Shown piece after piece: positions 16,973-26,181 of a DNA stretch of 64,000 nt. The DNA is from DATKJS01 sp050015275 (GTDB taxonomy: Bacteria; Acidobacteriota; Aminicenantia; Aminicenantales; Saccharicenantaceae): assembly GCA_050015275.1 (NCBI GenBank), contig JBEKBS010000001.1, positions 1 through 64,000 on the forward strand, given 5' to 3'. The notes under the pieces are model-generated. The model worked only from the letters and a program-made list of their open reading frames with translations. It was not told where the DNA came from and ran no database searches. The first letter of the stretch is position 1; the number at the start of each line of letters is the position of its first letter. A program made the translations under genes and the position numbers.

Positions 16973-18421
16973 ATGGCCCGCAAGATCACGATCGAACCTG
17001 TCACTCGGGTCGAAGGCCACGGGAAAGTGACCATCCACCTGGACGACAAGGGAAAGGTCACCCAGTCCCGTTTCCACATTGTCGAGTTCCGCGGCTTTGA
17101 GCGGTTCGTCCAGGGACGGCCGTATTGGGAAGCCCCGGTCCTCGTCCAAAGGCTGTGCGGGATCTGCCCGGTCAGCCACCACCTGGCCGCCGCCAAGGCC
17201 ATGGACGTCATCGTCGGCACGGGCCCCAAGGGGCTGCCGCCCACGGCCGAGAAGATGCGGCGGCTCATGCACTACGGCCAGATGCTCCAGTCCCACGCCC
17301 TGCACTTCTTCTACCTCGCCTCGCCCGACTTCCTCCTGGGGATGGATGCGGACCCGGCCATCCGGAACATCATCGGCGTCGCTGCCCTGAACAGGGACCT
17401 GGCCGTCCAGGGCGTGCTGCTCCGTAAGTTCGGGCAGGAGATCATCCTGGCCACGGCGGGCAAGAAGATCCACGGCACGGGCGCCGTGCCGGGAGGCGTT
17501 AACAAAAACCTGAGCCCCGAGGAGCGGGACGCGTTCCTCAAGGGGCCCGCCCCCCTCAACATCGACCAGATGATCGCCTGGGCCCAGGCGGCCGTCGATT
17601 TCTTCAAGGACTACCACGAGAAAAACAAGGCCGTCATCGACGGCTTCGCGGAATTCCCGTCGAACCACCTGAGCCTGGTCCGCAAGGACGGCGGCCTGGA
17701 CTTTTACCACGGCGTCCTCAGGGCCGTGGACGCGGACGGCCACAAGGTCCTCAACGACGTGGACTACCAGGACTACCTCGAGTACATCGGGGAAGAGATC
17801 CGGCCCTGGAGCTACATGAAGTTCCCCTATCTCAAGTCCCTGGGCAAGTCGACCGGCTGGTACCGGGTCGGCCCGCTGGCCCGGCTCAACACCTGCGATC
17901 ACATCCCTTCGCCCCTGGCCCAGAAGGAGTTCGAGGTTTTCAAGGCCTACACCGACGGGAAGCCGAACAACATGTCCCTGCACTCGCACTGGGCCCGGCT
18001 CATCGAGCTCCTCCATTCGGCCGAGGTCATCAAGGAGCTCCTGCTCGACAAGGACCTCCAGGGGACAAAGCTCGTCAAGCTGGGAAAGCGGGTGTCCGAA
18101 GGAGTGGGCCTGATCGAGGCGCCGCGGGGGACCCTTTTCCACCATTACCGGGTCAACGCGGACGACCAGATCACCATGGCCAACCTGATCGTTTCGACGA
18201 CGAACAACAACGAGCCCATGAATAGGGCCGTCCAATGGGTGGCGGAGAAGACCCTCTCGGAAAGACCCGAGATCACGGAAGGGATGCTGAACCGGGTGGA
18301 GGTAGCCATCCGGGCTTACGACCCTTGCCTCAGCTGCGCTACCCATGCCGTCGGCCTCATGCCCCTCGAGGTCACCCTGTGCGATCCGAACGGAAACGTC
18401 CTCCAGAGGAAGGTCCGGTAA
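16973..18421 (+). CDS. hoxH: [NiFe] hydrogenase large subunit HoxH (group 3d type)
   Basis: A 482-residue catalytic subunit. The N-terminal metal motif is RLCGICPVSHH and the C-terminal motif is DPCLSCATH, together giving the four Cys that hold nickel and iron. The 24 residues after the final His (AVGLMPLEVTLCDPNGNVLQ and on) are the propeptide expected to be removed by the protease encoded next. With HoxEF, HoxU and HoxY this forms an NAD(H)-linked bidirectional hydrogenase that can take up or evolve H2 according to the NADH/NAD ratio. Confidence 0.96.
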   Translation: MARKITIEPVTRVEGHGKVTIHLDDKGKVTQSRFHIVEFRGFERFVQGRPYWEAPVLVQRLCGICPVSHHLAAAKAMDVIVGTGPKGLPPTAEKMRRLMHYGQMLQSHALHFFYLASPDFLLGMDADPAIRNIIGVAALNRDLAVQGVLLRKFGQEIILATAGKKIHGTGAVPGGVNKNLSPEERDAFLKGPAPLNIDQMIAWAQAAVDFFKDYHEKNKAVIDGFAEFPSNHLSLVRKDGGLDFYHGVLRAVDADGHKVLNDVDYQDYLEYIGEEIRPWSYMKFPYLKSLGKSTGWYRVGPLARLNTCDHIPSPLAQKEFEVFKAYTDGKPNNMSLHSHWARLIELLHSAEVIKELLLDKDLQGTKLVKLGKRVSEGVGLIEAPRGTLFHHYRVNADDQITMANLIVSTTNNNEPMNRAVQWVAEKTLSERPEITEGMLNRVEVAIRAYDPCLSCATHAVGLMPLEVTLCDPNGNVLQRKVR

Positions 18422-18903
18422 TTCCCCGGCCGAAAAAGGCACCCCGGCGGGTCCTCGTCTTCGGGATCGGCAATCCCGGCCGCGGGGACGACGGGCTGGG
18501 AGCTGCTGCTGTCGAGCGCTTGGAGCCCCTCGAGCTCCCTGGGGTGACCTGCGATGCCAATTACCAGCTCAACGTCGAGGACGCCCTTGCTTGCTCCCGG
18601 CACGACGTCGTCGTCTTCGTCGACGCGGCCCGGGCCCTCCGGGCCCCGTTCGCCTGGACCGGGGTCAGGCCCGAAGCCGCCGCCCCCGCGATGACCCACG
18701 CTATGGGGCCGGGCGCCGTGCTGGCGGTCTGCGCCCGGCTCTACGGCCGCAGGCCGGAGGCCCACCTGCTGGCCATCCGGGGGGACCGCTGGGGGGTCGG
18801 CGACGGGCTGTCGCCGCGGGCCGAGAGGAACCTTGGCGAGGCCGTCCGCTTCCTCGAAGGGTTCCTGAAAAAACCATCCGCCAAGAAAGGACGCGCAGGA
18901 TGA
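18379..18903 (+). CDS. Hydrogenase maturation protease (HycI/HoxW family)
   Basis: About 174 residues. The family N-terminal motif VLVFGIGNPGRGDDGLG, with the metal-binding acid, is present, and DAARA lies in the expected second site region. It would trim the HoxH propeptide after nickel insertion. The start is uncertain: no ATG, GTG or TTG occurs between the hoxH stop and the motif. I chose GTG at 18379 inside hoxH with GAGG upstream; an ATT at 18421 with AGAGGAAGG upstream is the alternative. The stop overlaps the hypB start as ATGA. Confidence 0.85.
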   Translation: MRSERKRPPEEGPVIPRPKKAPRRVLVFGIGNPGRGDDGLGAAAVERLEPLELPGVTCDANYQLNVEDALACSRHDVVVFVDAARALRAPFAWTGVRPEAAAPAMTHAMGPGAVLAVCARLYGRRPEAHLLAIRGDRWGVGDGLSPRAERNLGEAVRFLEGFLKKPSAKKGRAG

Positions 18904-19571
18904 CGAAGAAGGACGTCCTCGTCCTGAAGGACCTCCTCGGGACGAACAAGCAGGTCGCCGCGGAGATCCGGCGGGAGCTCCGGAGCCGCGGCATCCTCTG
19001 CGTCAACCTCCTGAGCTCACCGGGGTCCGGCAAGACCTCCCTGCTCGAGGCCCTGGCGGACCGGATGAGGACGGCGTACCGGATGGCCGTCATCGAGGGA
19101 GACATCGAGACCGAGCGCGACGCCGAGCGCATCCGGGCCAAGGGGATCCCGGCCTGGCAGATCACGACCGGCGGGGCCTGCCATCTCGAAGCGAAGATGG
19201 TCGGCAAGGTCCTCCCGAGCGTGCCCGCGGCGATCGACTTCCTCTTTATAGAGAACGTCGGCAACCTTGTCTGCCCGGCGAGTTTCGATTTGGGCGAGAC
19301 CTTGCGGTGTGTCCTCCTTTCGTCGCCGGAAGGGGATGACAAGCCCAGGAAATATCCGCAGGCCTTCCTGACCGCGGACGTCCTCCTCCTAACGAAGTCC
19401 GATCTCGTCCCCTTCCTGCCGTTCGACCCGGACAAGGCGGCCGCGGAAGCGCTGGCCATGAACCCCCGGCTCAGGGTCTTCCGGGTCTCGGCGCTCAAGG
19501 GGGAGGGGATGGACGAGCTGGCCGCGTTCTTCGCCGAGGCCCTCGCCCGGGAGCGGGCCGGCCGTGCATGA
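18900..19571 (+). CDS. hypB: Hydrogenase nickel-insertion GTPase HypB
   Basis: A 223-residue GTPase that delivers nickel to the hydrogenase with HypA. The P-loop SSPGSGKTSLL, the switch region EGDIETERDAERI, the metal site GGACHLEAKM and NVGNLVCPASFDLGE, and the guanine motif LLTKSDL are visible. The N-terminal CxxCGC high-affinity nickel motif of E. coli HypB is absent, which is common. It overlaps both neighbours. No hypCDEF genes are within this window. Confidence 0.95.
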   Translation: MTKKDVLVLKDLLGTNKQVAAEIRRELRSRGILCVNLLSSPGSGKTSLLEALADRMRTAYRMAVIEGDIETERDAERIRAKGIPAWQITTGGACHLEAKMVGKVLPSVPAAIDFLFIENVGNLVCPASFDLGETLRCVLLSSPEGDDKPRKYPQAFLTADVLLLTKSDLVPFLPFDPDKAAAEALAMNPRLRVFRVSALKGEGMDELAAFFAEALARERAGRA

Positions 19572-19917
19572 GCTTTCGATCGTCGCCAGCCTGTTCGAGA
19601 TCCTCGAAGAAAAGGCCCGCGAGCATAACGCCGTCCGGATCACGGCCGTGAAGCTCCGCGTCGGGCGTCTCTCCGGGGTCGTCCCCGATCTCCTCGGATC
19701 GGCCTTCGACATGTTCAAGAAGGGGACGCTGGCCGACGGGGCGAGTCTTGAGATCGAGGTCATCCCTTTCGAGTTCCGCTGCCGTTCCTGCGGCGGCGAA
19801 TCCTTCCGGGACGAACCGCCATACAACTGCGCCGTCTGCGGCTCGTCCGACCTGGAACTCCTCGGCGGCATGGACCTCGTGGTCGAGAAAATCGAGATCG
19901 AAACCGACGATCCCTGA
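19564..19917 (+). CDS. hypA: Hydrogenase nickel metallochaperone HypA
   Basis: A 117-residue protein starting with GTG, which gives the conserved MHE N-terminus that binds nickel. The zinc site is CRSCGGE and CAVCGSS, as in the family. It partners HypB, whose end it overlaps by eight bases. It closes the plus-strand hydrogenase operon and converges with the minus-strand nfnAB gene, with only 19 bases between the stops and no obvious terminator. Confidence 0.95.
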   Translation: MHELSIVASLFEILEEKAREHNAVRITAVKLRVGRLSGVVPDLLGSAFDMFKKGTLADGASLEIEVIPFEFRCRSCGGESFRDEPPYNCAVCGSSDLELLGGMDLVVEKIEIETDDP

Positions 19918-19936
19918 CTTCTCGGCCCCGTCAACC

Positions 19937-22201
19937 CTACGGTTTTCCGTCCCGCAAATACGCGTCGATAGCTTTTGCCGCCCGTTTCCCGGCCCCCATC
20001 GCCAGAATAACGGTCGCGGCGCCGGTGACGATATCGCCGCCCGCGAAAACGCCTTTTTTCGAGGTTTTGCAGGTTTCCTCGTCGGCGACGATATTCCCGT
20101 ACTTCGTCAATTTCAAATCAGGCGTTGATGCGGTCAACAAAGGATTGGGCCCCTGTCCGATGGCGACGATCACCATATCGACCTTGATCCTGTGCTCGGA
20201 GCCTGTGATCGGCACGGGCCGCCTTCTCCCCGATGCATCCGGCTCTCCCAGCTCCATCTTGATGCACTCGATTTCCTGGACCCAGCCCCTCTCGTTCCCC
20301 AGAATGCCGACGGGGTGCGTCAGCAGACGGGCTTGAACGCCTTCCTCGAAAGCGTTTTCGATCTCCTCCGCGCGGGCGGGCATCTCTTCTCGGCTCCTGC
20401 GATAGATCAGGTAGACATTTTCCGCGCCCAGGCGGAGGGAGGTCCGAGCGGAATCCATGGCGACATTCCCGCCTCCCACAACGGCGATGTTTCGCCCATA
20501 ATGGACCGGCGTGTTGTATTCGGGAAAGAGATAAGCTTTCATCAAATTCACGCGCGTGAGAAATTCGTTCGCAGAATACACGCCGTTCAGATTTTCACCG
20601 GGGATTTTCATGAAGTAGGGCAGGCCCGCGCCGGTCCCGATAAAGACCGCGTCATAGCCGTTTCGCAGAAGGCCGTCGATCGTGCTGGATTTTCCAACGA
20701 TATGGCTCACCTGCATTTCTGCCCCCAGCTTGGCGACATATTCGCTTTCTCGCTGGACAATCCACTTGGGCAGGCGGAACTCGGGAATCCCATAAACCAA
20801 CACGCCCCCTGGTTTATGCAGCGCTTCAAAAATGGTGACTTTGTGCCCCATTTTGGCGAGGTCGCTGGCCGCGGATAAGCCGGCGGGGCCCGCCCCTATC
20901 ACGGCGATCTTTTTCCCCGTCGGACCCGGGACGGAAGGAATTCGGACGTCTCCCTCCTTGAATTCGTAATCTGCTACGAATCGTTCCAGCCGGCCGATGG
21001 CGATGGGTTGCCCCTTCTTGGCCAGAACGCACACCTTTTCGCATTGTTCTTCCTGGGGGCAGACCCGGCCGCAAATCGCAGGCAGGCTATTTTTCTCCTT
21101 GATCTTATGAATGGCCCCGATAAAATTGCCATGGCGGACAAGGTCGATGAAAGCCGGAATGTCGATATCAACGGGGCACCCCGCAATGCAGGGAGATTTC
21201 TTGCAGGCGAGACAGCGGGAGGCCTCGCGCACCGCCGATTCTTTGCTGTATCCCAGAGCGACTTCATCGAAGTTTTGAATCCGGAGCTTGGGCTCCTGCT
21301 TCGGCATCGGCTCGCGTTTATTGGCCTTCTTGAGTTTCTTTTCGGCCTCCAAAAGCCGGCATTCGTGATCCCACATCGCCCGGTGCTCTTCCCGGGCATA
21401 CATCCCCGATCTTTTGAGGAGCTCTGAGAAATCAACTTGATGACCGTCGAACTCGGGGCCGTCGACGCAGACGAACTTCGTCTCGCCTCCGACCCCGATG
21501 CGGCAGCAGCCGCACATGCCGGTGCCGTCGACCATGAGCGAGTTCAGGCTGACCATGGTCGGGATCCCCAGTTTTCTTGTCAGGTCGCAGACGGTTTTCA
21601 TCATGATCCCGGGCCCGATAGCGACGATGAGATCGATCTTCACGTTCTCATCGATCAGTCTCCGGAGCTCGTCTGTCACGAACCCATGCCGGCCTGCCGT
21701 TCCGTCATCGGTGGTGATATACAACTCATCGCTGACGGCCCGCATCTCGTTTTCTAAGATCAGCATGTCCTTGTTCTTGGCCCCAAGGATGGAAAGAATC
21801 CGGTTGCCGGCGTTCTTGAACCCCTTCGTAATCGGATACACCGGTGCGATCCCGACGCCGCCCCCGATGCAGAGGACCGTCCCCACTTTCTTAATCTCCG
21901 TCGGCCTGCCTAGGGGGCCGACGACATCAAGGAAAACGTCTCCCACGTTCAGCTTATCCATTTTCCGCGTCGACACCCCGACGACCTGAACGATGACGGT
22001 GATGGATTCCTGTTCAAGATCGTGGTCAGCGACCGTCAAGGGGATCCTTTCGGCGTAGTCATCGGCCCGGACGACGACGAACTGCCCGGCCTTAACCGTC
22101 CGGGCGATCAGGGGGGCAGAGATTGTAAAACGGGTGATGGCCGGGGCGAGGGATTCCTTCTTCAGAATCTCGTTCGGCCGGCGGTCTGTCTTCGATTTCA
22201 T
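19937..22201 (-). CDS. Fused NfnAB (NADH-dependent ferredoxin:NADP oxidoreductase, both subunits)
   Basis: A 754-residue fusion. Residues 1-280 are NfnA: flavin motif ERIPLTVADHD, nucleotide turn GGGVGIAPVYP and the [2Fe-2S] region VDGTGMCGCCR with CVDGPEFDGH. Residues 300-754 are NfnB: two [4Fe-4S] motifs (RCLACKKSPCIAGCPVD; CGRVCPQEEQCEKVC), FAD (VIGAGPAGLSAAS) and NADP (VGGGNVAMDSARTSLRLGA; YRRSREEMPAR). All motifs look canonical, so it should bifurcate electrons from NADPH to NAD and ferredoxin, or the reverse. It overlaps the upstream sensor kinase as ATGA, so it is the last gene of a redox-signalling operon. Confidence 0.93.
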   Translation of the reverse strand: MKSKTDRRPNEILKKESLAPAITRFTISAPLIARTVKAGQFVVVRADDYAERIPLTVADHDLEQESITVIVQVVGVSTRKMDKLNVGDVFLDVVGPLGRPTEIKKVGTVLCIGGGVGIAPVYPITKGFKNAGNRILSILGAKNKDMLILENEMRAVSDELYITTDDGTAGRHGFVTDELRRLIDENVKIDLIVAIGPGIMMKTVCDLTRKLGIPTMVSLNSLMVDGTGMCGCCRIGVGGETKFVCVDGPEFDGHQVDFSELLKRSGMYAREEHRAMWDHECRLLEAEKKLKKANKREPMPKQEPKLRIQNFDEVALGYSKESAVREASRCLACKKSPCIAGCPVDIDIPAFIDLVRHGNFIGAIHKIKEKNSLPAICGRVCPQEEQCEKVCVLAKKGQPIAIGRLERFVADYEFKEGDVRIPSVPGPTGKKIAVIGAGPAGLSAASDLAKMGHKVTIFEALHKPGGVLVYGIPEFRLPKWIVQRESEYVAKLGAEMQVSHIVGKSSTIDGLLRNGYDAVFIGTGAGLPYFMKIPGENLNGVYSANEFLTRVNLMKAYLFPEYNTPVHYGRNIAVVGGGNVAMDSARTSLRLGAENVYLIYRRSREEMPARAEEIENAFEEGVQARLLTHPVGILGNERGWVQEIECIKMELGEPDASGRRRPVPITGSEHRIKVDMVIVAIGQGPNPLLTASTPDLKLTKYGNIVADEETCKTSKKGVFAGGDIVTGAATVILAMGAGKRAAKAIDAYLRDGKP

Positions 22202-23706
22202 GGCTCTGCTTTCACTCCCACGATCTTCTGCTTCAGGTACGGAAGATACACGGAGAAGGTGCTCCCCCGATTCGGCTGGCTCGTGACCTCGATATGCCCG
22301 AAATGGGAGTCCACGATTTTCTTGGCGATCGTCAGCCCCAATCCCGTTCCACTGATTTGGCTCGTTTCCTTATTCTCGACGCGAAAGAAATCATCAAAAA
22401 TCCGGGGAAGATCTCCCTCGGCAATTCCAATGCCCGTATCCTTGATATGAAAACCGACATAGTTTTCATCGACCGAGCTTTCGACGGTGATGGACCCATG
22501 ATCCACATTGTATTTGATGGCGTTGCTGACCAGATTCGTAAAGAGTTTTTCCATGTCCTGCAGGTCGGCCGGGACGGCCGGCAGTTTATCGCGGAGATTC
22601 ATTTGGAATGATATTTTTTTCCTGTCCGCCTCAGGCTTAAGAAAATCGACGATCTTGCGAATGACCTGAGCCATCTGGACCGGTTCCATCTTCTGGGCGA
22701 CTTTGCCGGCCTCCATCTTGTTGATCTCGAGAAGGTCGCTGACCATCGCCAGCAGGGATTTGGACCTCTCTTTCGCCCGCTGGAGCCATTGCCGCTCAAG
22801 TTTCTCGTCTCCGCCGGCCTCGCCCGAAAGGACGACATCGAGCCAGCCCTCGATGGCCGCGAGAGGGGCCCGCAGTTCGTGGGCCACCATCGAGACAAAC
22901 TGGGACTTGATCTTCTCGATTTCCTTGAGTTTCGTGATATCCCGAAGGACCGTCACGGCGCCCAGGAATTCTCCGCGCTCATCACGGACGGGAGCCATGG
23001 CCGCCATCAACACGGATTTCGGGTCCTCGATGTGAAGTTCCTGGCTGACCATCGAAACGGTCGCCTCTTTGGACGCCAGGATGTTTTCGACAGACTCGAT
23101 CAAGGACGCGTTCTTGATGTAGCGTTCCAGAGGATGGCCGGAATCGTCGGTCCCGGCGAGTTTCAGCATCTTCACCGCCGAGGCGTTCCACAGGACCAAT
23201 TGACGTTCAAGGTTGGTGACCAGGACTCCGTCGGCCATGCAGCCGATGATCGTCCGGATCCGGCTCTTCTCGCCGGCAAGCTCTAAGAGCCTTTGCTCCC
23301 GCTCGTGGTGGAGTTTTTGAGCCTCGAGGCGAAGCTCCCGCTTCTCCAGCCCTCTCATGACGAGGGCAGACAAGGCCTCCGGAGTGAACGGCTTCGGCAG
23401 GTAGTCATAGGCTCCCCGTTTGGTCGCCTCGACGGCCGTTTCAATCGTCGCATATCCGGTGATGACCACGATGATGATTTCGGGATCGATGTCATTGGTC
23501 TTCTTGATCAGATCCAGGCCGCCGATGCCGGGCATCATCAGGTCCATCAGGATGAGATCGTAGGACCCTTCTTTGACTTTCTGAAGTCCAATATTCCCGT
23601 CTTCGGCCAGATCGACGGCATAGCCCTCCCCAACGAGAGCCCGTTTGCAGGCCTCGCGGATCCCCATCTCGTCGTCAACGACCAGAATGCTCGCTTGGTT
23701 TTCCAA
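22198..23706 (-). CDS. Receiver-PAS-histidine kinase hybrid
   Basis: A 502-residue cytoplasmic kinase. Residues 1-120 form a receiver (VVDDE; LILMDLMMPG with the phospho-Asp; lysine in YLPKPF), followed by a short coiled coil, a PAS domain at about 150-265 (GVLVTNLERQLVLWNASA), HisKA (FVSMVAHELRAPLAAIEG) and HATPase (NLVSNAIKYN; DTGIGIAEGD; GTGLGLTIAKK). The start is TTG at 23706, inside the preceding receiver gene, with AGGGG upstream. Phosphate probably arrives from the hydrogenase-like kinase two genes earlier (inference from order). Confidence 0.88.
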   Translation of the reverse strand: MENQASILVVDDEMGIREACKRALVGEGYAVDLAEDGNIGLQKVKEGSYDLILMDLMMPGIGGLDLIKKTNDIDPEIIIVVITGYATIETAVEATKRGAYDYLPKPFTPEALSALVMRGLEKRELRLEAQKLHHEREQRLLELAGEKSRIRTIIGCMADGVLVTNLERQLVLWNASAVKMLKLAGTDDSGHPLERYIKNASLIESVENILASKEATVSMVSQELHIEDPKSVLMAAMAPVRDERGEFLGAVTVLRDITKLKEIEKIKSQFVSMVAHELRAPLAAIEGWLDVVLSGEAGGDEKLERQWLQRAKERSKSLLAMVSDLLEINKMEAGKVAQKMEPVQMAQVIRKIVDFLKPEADRKKISFQMNLRDKLPAVPADLQDMEKLFTNLVSNAIKYNVDHGSITVESSVDENYVGFHIKDTGIGIAEGDLPRIFDDFFRVENKETSQISGTGLGLTIAKKIVDSHFGHIEVTSQPNRGSTFSVYLPYLKQKIVGVKAEP

Positions 23707-24109
23707 TGTCAGCCCCTTTTTTTGTCAGGAGTTTTTCGACCCTCCCGACGAGAACCTCCGGCATGACCGGCTTGTCCAGAAAATCATCGGTTTTCATCCA
23801 GTATCCGTCCTCCTGGAGGGAAAAATGATAACCGGTCGCTTCGGCCACGGACGTCACCATGAGGATGGGAATGGCTTTGAAAAGCGGATCCGTTTTGATC
23901 TGTTTGCTGAACGAAAATCCCGCGTCGTGTTTTTCCATCATCAGGTCCAGAATGATCAGGTCAGGCATCTCGGCCCGGACGCGTTCCAGCCCCTCCTGGC
24001 CGTTGGTGGCTGTGATGACGCTAAAGCCGTGGTTCTTCAACACGGCCTTGTGCATTTCGAGAAAATCCGTATCGTCGTCAACCAATAAGATTTTTCCCTT
24101 GGATTCCAT
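23675..24109 (-). CDS. Stand-alone receiver protein
   Basis: A 144-residue single-domain response regulator. VDDDTDF supplies the acid pocket, LIILDLMMEKHD the phospho-acceptor Asp, and FLDKPV the conserved Lys. There is no output domain, so it probably works in a phosphorelay or by protein contact. It is closely similar to the receiver part of the Cys-rich regulator at the operon start (both have LEMH, then the LMMEKHDAGF or VMMERFDSGF stretch), suggesting duplication. It overlaps both flanking kinase genes. Confidence 0.9.
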   Translation of the reverse strand: MESKGKILLVDDDTDFLEMHKAVLKNHGFSVITATNGQEGLERVRAEMPDLIILDLMMEKHDAGFSFSKQIKTDPLFKAIPILMVTSVAEATGYHFSLQEDGYWMKTDDFLDKPVMPEVLVGRVEKLLTKKGADIGKPSEHSGR

Positions 24110-26165
24110 GGTCCTTTCCTTCCGGCGCGGGCTTCAAACCCGTGATCAAACCCTCGGCCTTTTGCCATTCCTCCTGGCCCAAAACAGGCAGATCGATGAT
24201 AAAGGCCGCCCCCTGTCCCAGCTGGCTCTCGGCGCGAACCGCCCCCTTGTGCTTGGAAACAATGCTGTAAACCAGGGACAGCCCGAGGCCGGTGCCTTTC
24301 TCTTTCGTCGTGAAGAAGGGGTCGAAGAGCCGGGGCAGGTGCTCTTCGGGGATTCCTTTGCCCGTGTCCTCAATCCTGATTTCTATCCTCTTGTCTCCAT
24401 CGAGCCCGAGGGTTTGGATGGTCAGAGTGCCTTTCCCCTCCATGGCTTGAGCCGCGTTGAGAATGATGTTCAAAAAAACCTGTTTGAGGAGATCCGGGTC
24501 GGCAAAGGTGGTCGGAAGGGACGCGGCCAATCGCCATTGAACTTGGATATTGTGAAAGAGAGACTGCTTGACCAAAAGCGACAAGGCCTCTTCAATCACG
24601 TTGTTGATGTTCACCAGGCCCGGCTTGATTTTGGTTTCCCTGGAAAAACTGAGGAGGTCCTTGACGATCTTGGCCGCCCGGTCGGCTTCCTGGACAACGA
24701 GGGTGATATCCTTTTGCCACTGTTCGTTCGGGCCCAGTTCTTTCTGGAGAATTCGGCTGAACATCATGATCGACCCGATGGGGTTGTTCAGCTCGTGGGC
24801 GACGCCAGCGGCCAACTGACCAAGGGAAGCCATTTTTTCCGTTTGGATCAGCTGCCGTTGGGCATGCTCCAACTCTTCGTGGGAATTCTTCAGTTGCTGG
24901 TGAGACTTCTCCAACCGCGAGTAAAGGCCCTGGAGCCTTCCCAGAAGATAATGGTGGCACATCTCCATCTCGGCCAGGCCCTGGACGACGGCTTTCGCCT
25001 TCTCCCGGCACGAGTTGTACCCGCAGGCGCCGCAGTCCAGGTTCTGGCCGGGGTAGGTCTTCCCGAGCTGAGCCAGGACCGCCTGGATCTCTTCTTCCTT
25101 GGGTTCCGGCAGATCAACGTCCGAGGCCGAAAAACTTCTTTCCAGATCCGTTTCAAACAGGTTGTCGGAGCCGTTCGGCCCTCCCGCCTGCTCCTGACCG
25201 TTCTGCGATTTTATGTAATCCACGATGATCTGCTTCCGGCTGGGGCCGGATATATTCTTGTCGACGACCGGCCCGTTGATGCAGCCCTTGCAGAACAACA
25301 AGTCCAGAAAGTTCGAACGGATTTTCCCTTCCTGGAATTGCTTGACGGCCCGCATCGCTTCTTCCGGTCCGGCCTCGACGACATAATCCAGGTTGAGCAG
25401 GTCCTGATCAAAACCGATGCACTTGCTCATGCCCCCGGCGATGCTCAAGATCCGGCCGGGCCCGCTGCGTGGTCCATCGAATTCCGACGGTTCCTGTTTT
25501 TCCCGGTCGATGCCCCTGATCTTGAGCAAGTTGGTGATGTCATGGTAGATCAGGACGTCGTCGACATAGGGTTTGACATAGCGATTCATGCGCTCTCGAA
25601 TTCGGGAGATGCAAGACCCGACGAATACGACTTTGGTTTCAGGACCTCGGAGCCGCTTGACCGCCATGCCGCAAGCCACCATGGGAGAAACGATCGGGAC
25701 GAGTTGTTCGGTCAAGTGAGGGACGAATTTTTCAATGTAATAGACCAAGGATGGACAGAACGAAGAGATCCAGGGCGTCTCCTTATTCTGGAGCATCCAG
25801 GAATTGTAGGCCGTTGTGACCAATTCCCCTCCCACGGCCGATTCCCAAACTTCGGTAAATCCCAGCTTCTTCAGCGCCGTCACCAATTGGTTAGGCGTTC
25901 CCTTGTCCAGGACCGCGGGGAAGGTCGGGTCCAGACAAATGACGACCTTTTCGCCGGAATCCAGGAGTTCCTGAACATGTTTGTGGCCCGTGTGGGCGTT
26001 CACCGCGTCATGCGGACAATGCTTATAGCAGACACCGCAGAAAATACATCGGTTCGTGATTCGTTTGACTTTCCCCTGGTCGATCTTCAGGGCGTTTGTC
26101 GGACATTCCCGGACGCACCGGTAGCATCTGCGGCATTTCGAATCCGATATGCTCAGAAGATCCAT
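24078..26165 (-). CDS. [FeFe]-hydrogenase-like sensor histidine kinase
   Basis: A 695-residue fusion. Residues 1-60 bind two [4Fe-4S] clusters (CRRCYRCVRECPTNA; CIFCGVCYKHCPHDA). Residues 75-330 match the [FeFe]-hydrogenase large-subunit domain: loop 1 is SSFCPSL, so the proton-relay Cys is replaced by Phe; loop 2 is VGSCISR; loop 3 is LLFCKGCINGP, one residue shorter than the usual Cys pair spacing. An FeS domain follows (LDCGACGYNSC and a later Cys), then a coiled coil, HisKA (GVAHELNNPIGSI) and HATPase (NIILNAAQAM; GTGLGLSLVYS). It probably senses H2, CO or cluster redox state and is unlikely to turn over H2. Confidence 0.9.
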   Translation of the reverse strand: MDLLSISDSKCRRCYRCVRECPTNALKIDQGKVKRITNRCIFCGVCYKHCPHDAVNAHTGHKHVQELLDSGEKVVICLDPTFPAVLDKGTPNQLVTALKKLGFTEVWESAVGGELVTTAYNSWMLQNKETPWISSFCPSLVYYIEKFVPHLTEQLVPIVSPMVACGMAVKRLRGPETKVVFVGSCISRIRERMNRYVKPYVDDVLIYHDITNLLKIRGIDREKQEPSEFDGPRSGPGRILSIAGGMSKCIGFDQDLLNLDYVVEAGPEEAMRAVKQFQEGKIRSNFLDLLFCKGCINGPVVDKNISGPSRKQIIVDYIKSQNGQEQAGGPNGSDNLFETDLERSFSASDVDLPEPKEEEIQAVLAQLGKTYPGQNLDCGACGYNSCREKAKAVVQGLAEMEMCHHYLLGRLQGLYSRLEKSHQQLKNSHEELEHAQRQLIQTEKMASLGQLAAGVAHELNNPIGSIMMFSRILQKELGPNEQWQKDITLVVQEADRAAKIVKDLLSFSRETKIKPGLVNINNVIEEALSLLVKQSLFHNIQVQWRLAASLPTTFADPDLLKQVFLNIILNAAQAMEGKGTLTIQTLGLDGDKRIEIRIEDTGKGIPEEHLPRLFDPFFTTKEKGTGLGLSLVYSIVSKHKGAVRAESQLGQGAAFIIDLPVLGQEEWQKAEGLITGLKPAPEGKDHGIQGKNLIG

Positions 26166-26181
26166 GGCGGTCGGGAAACTC

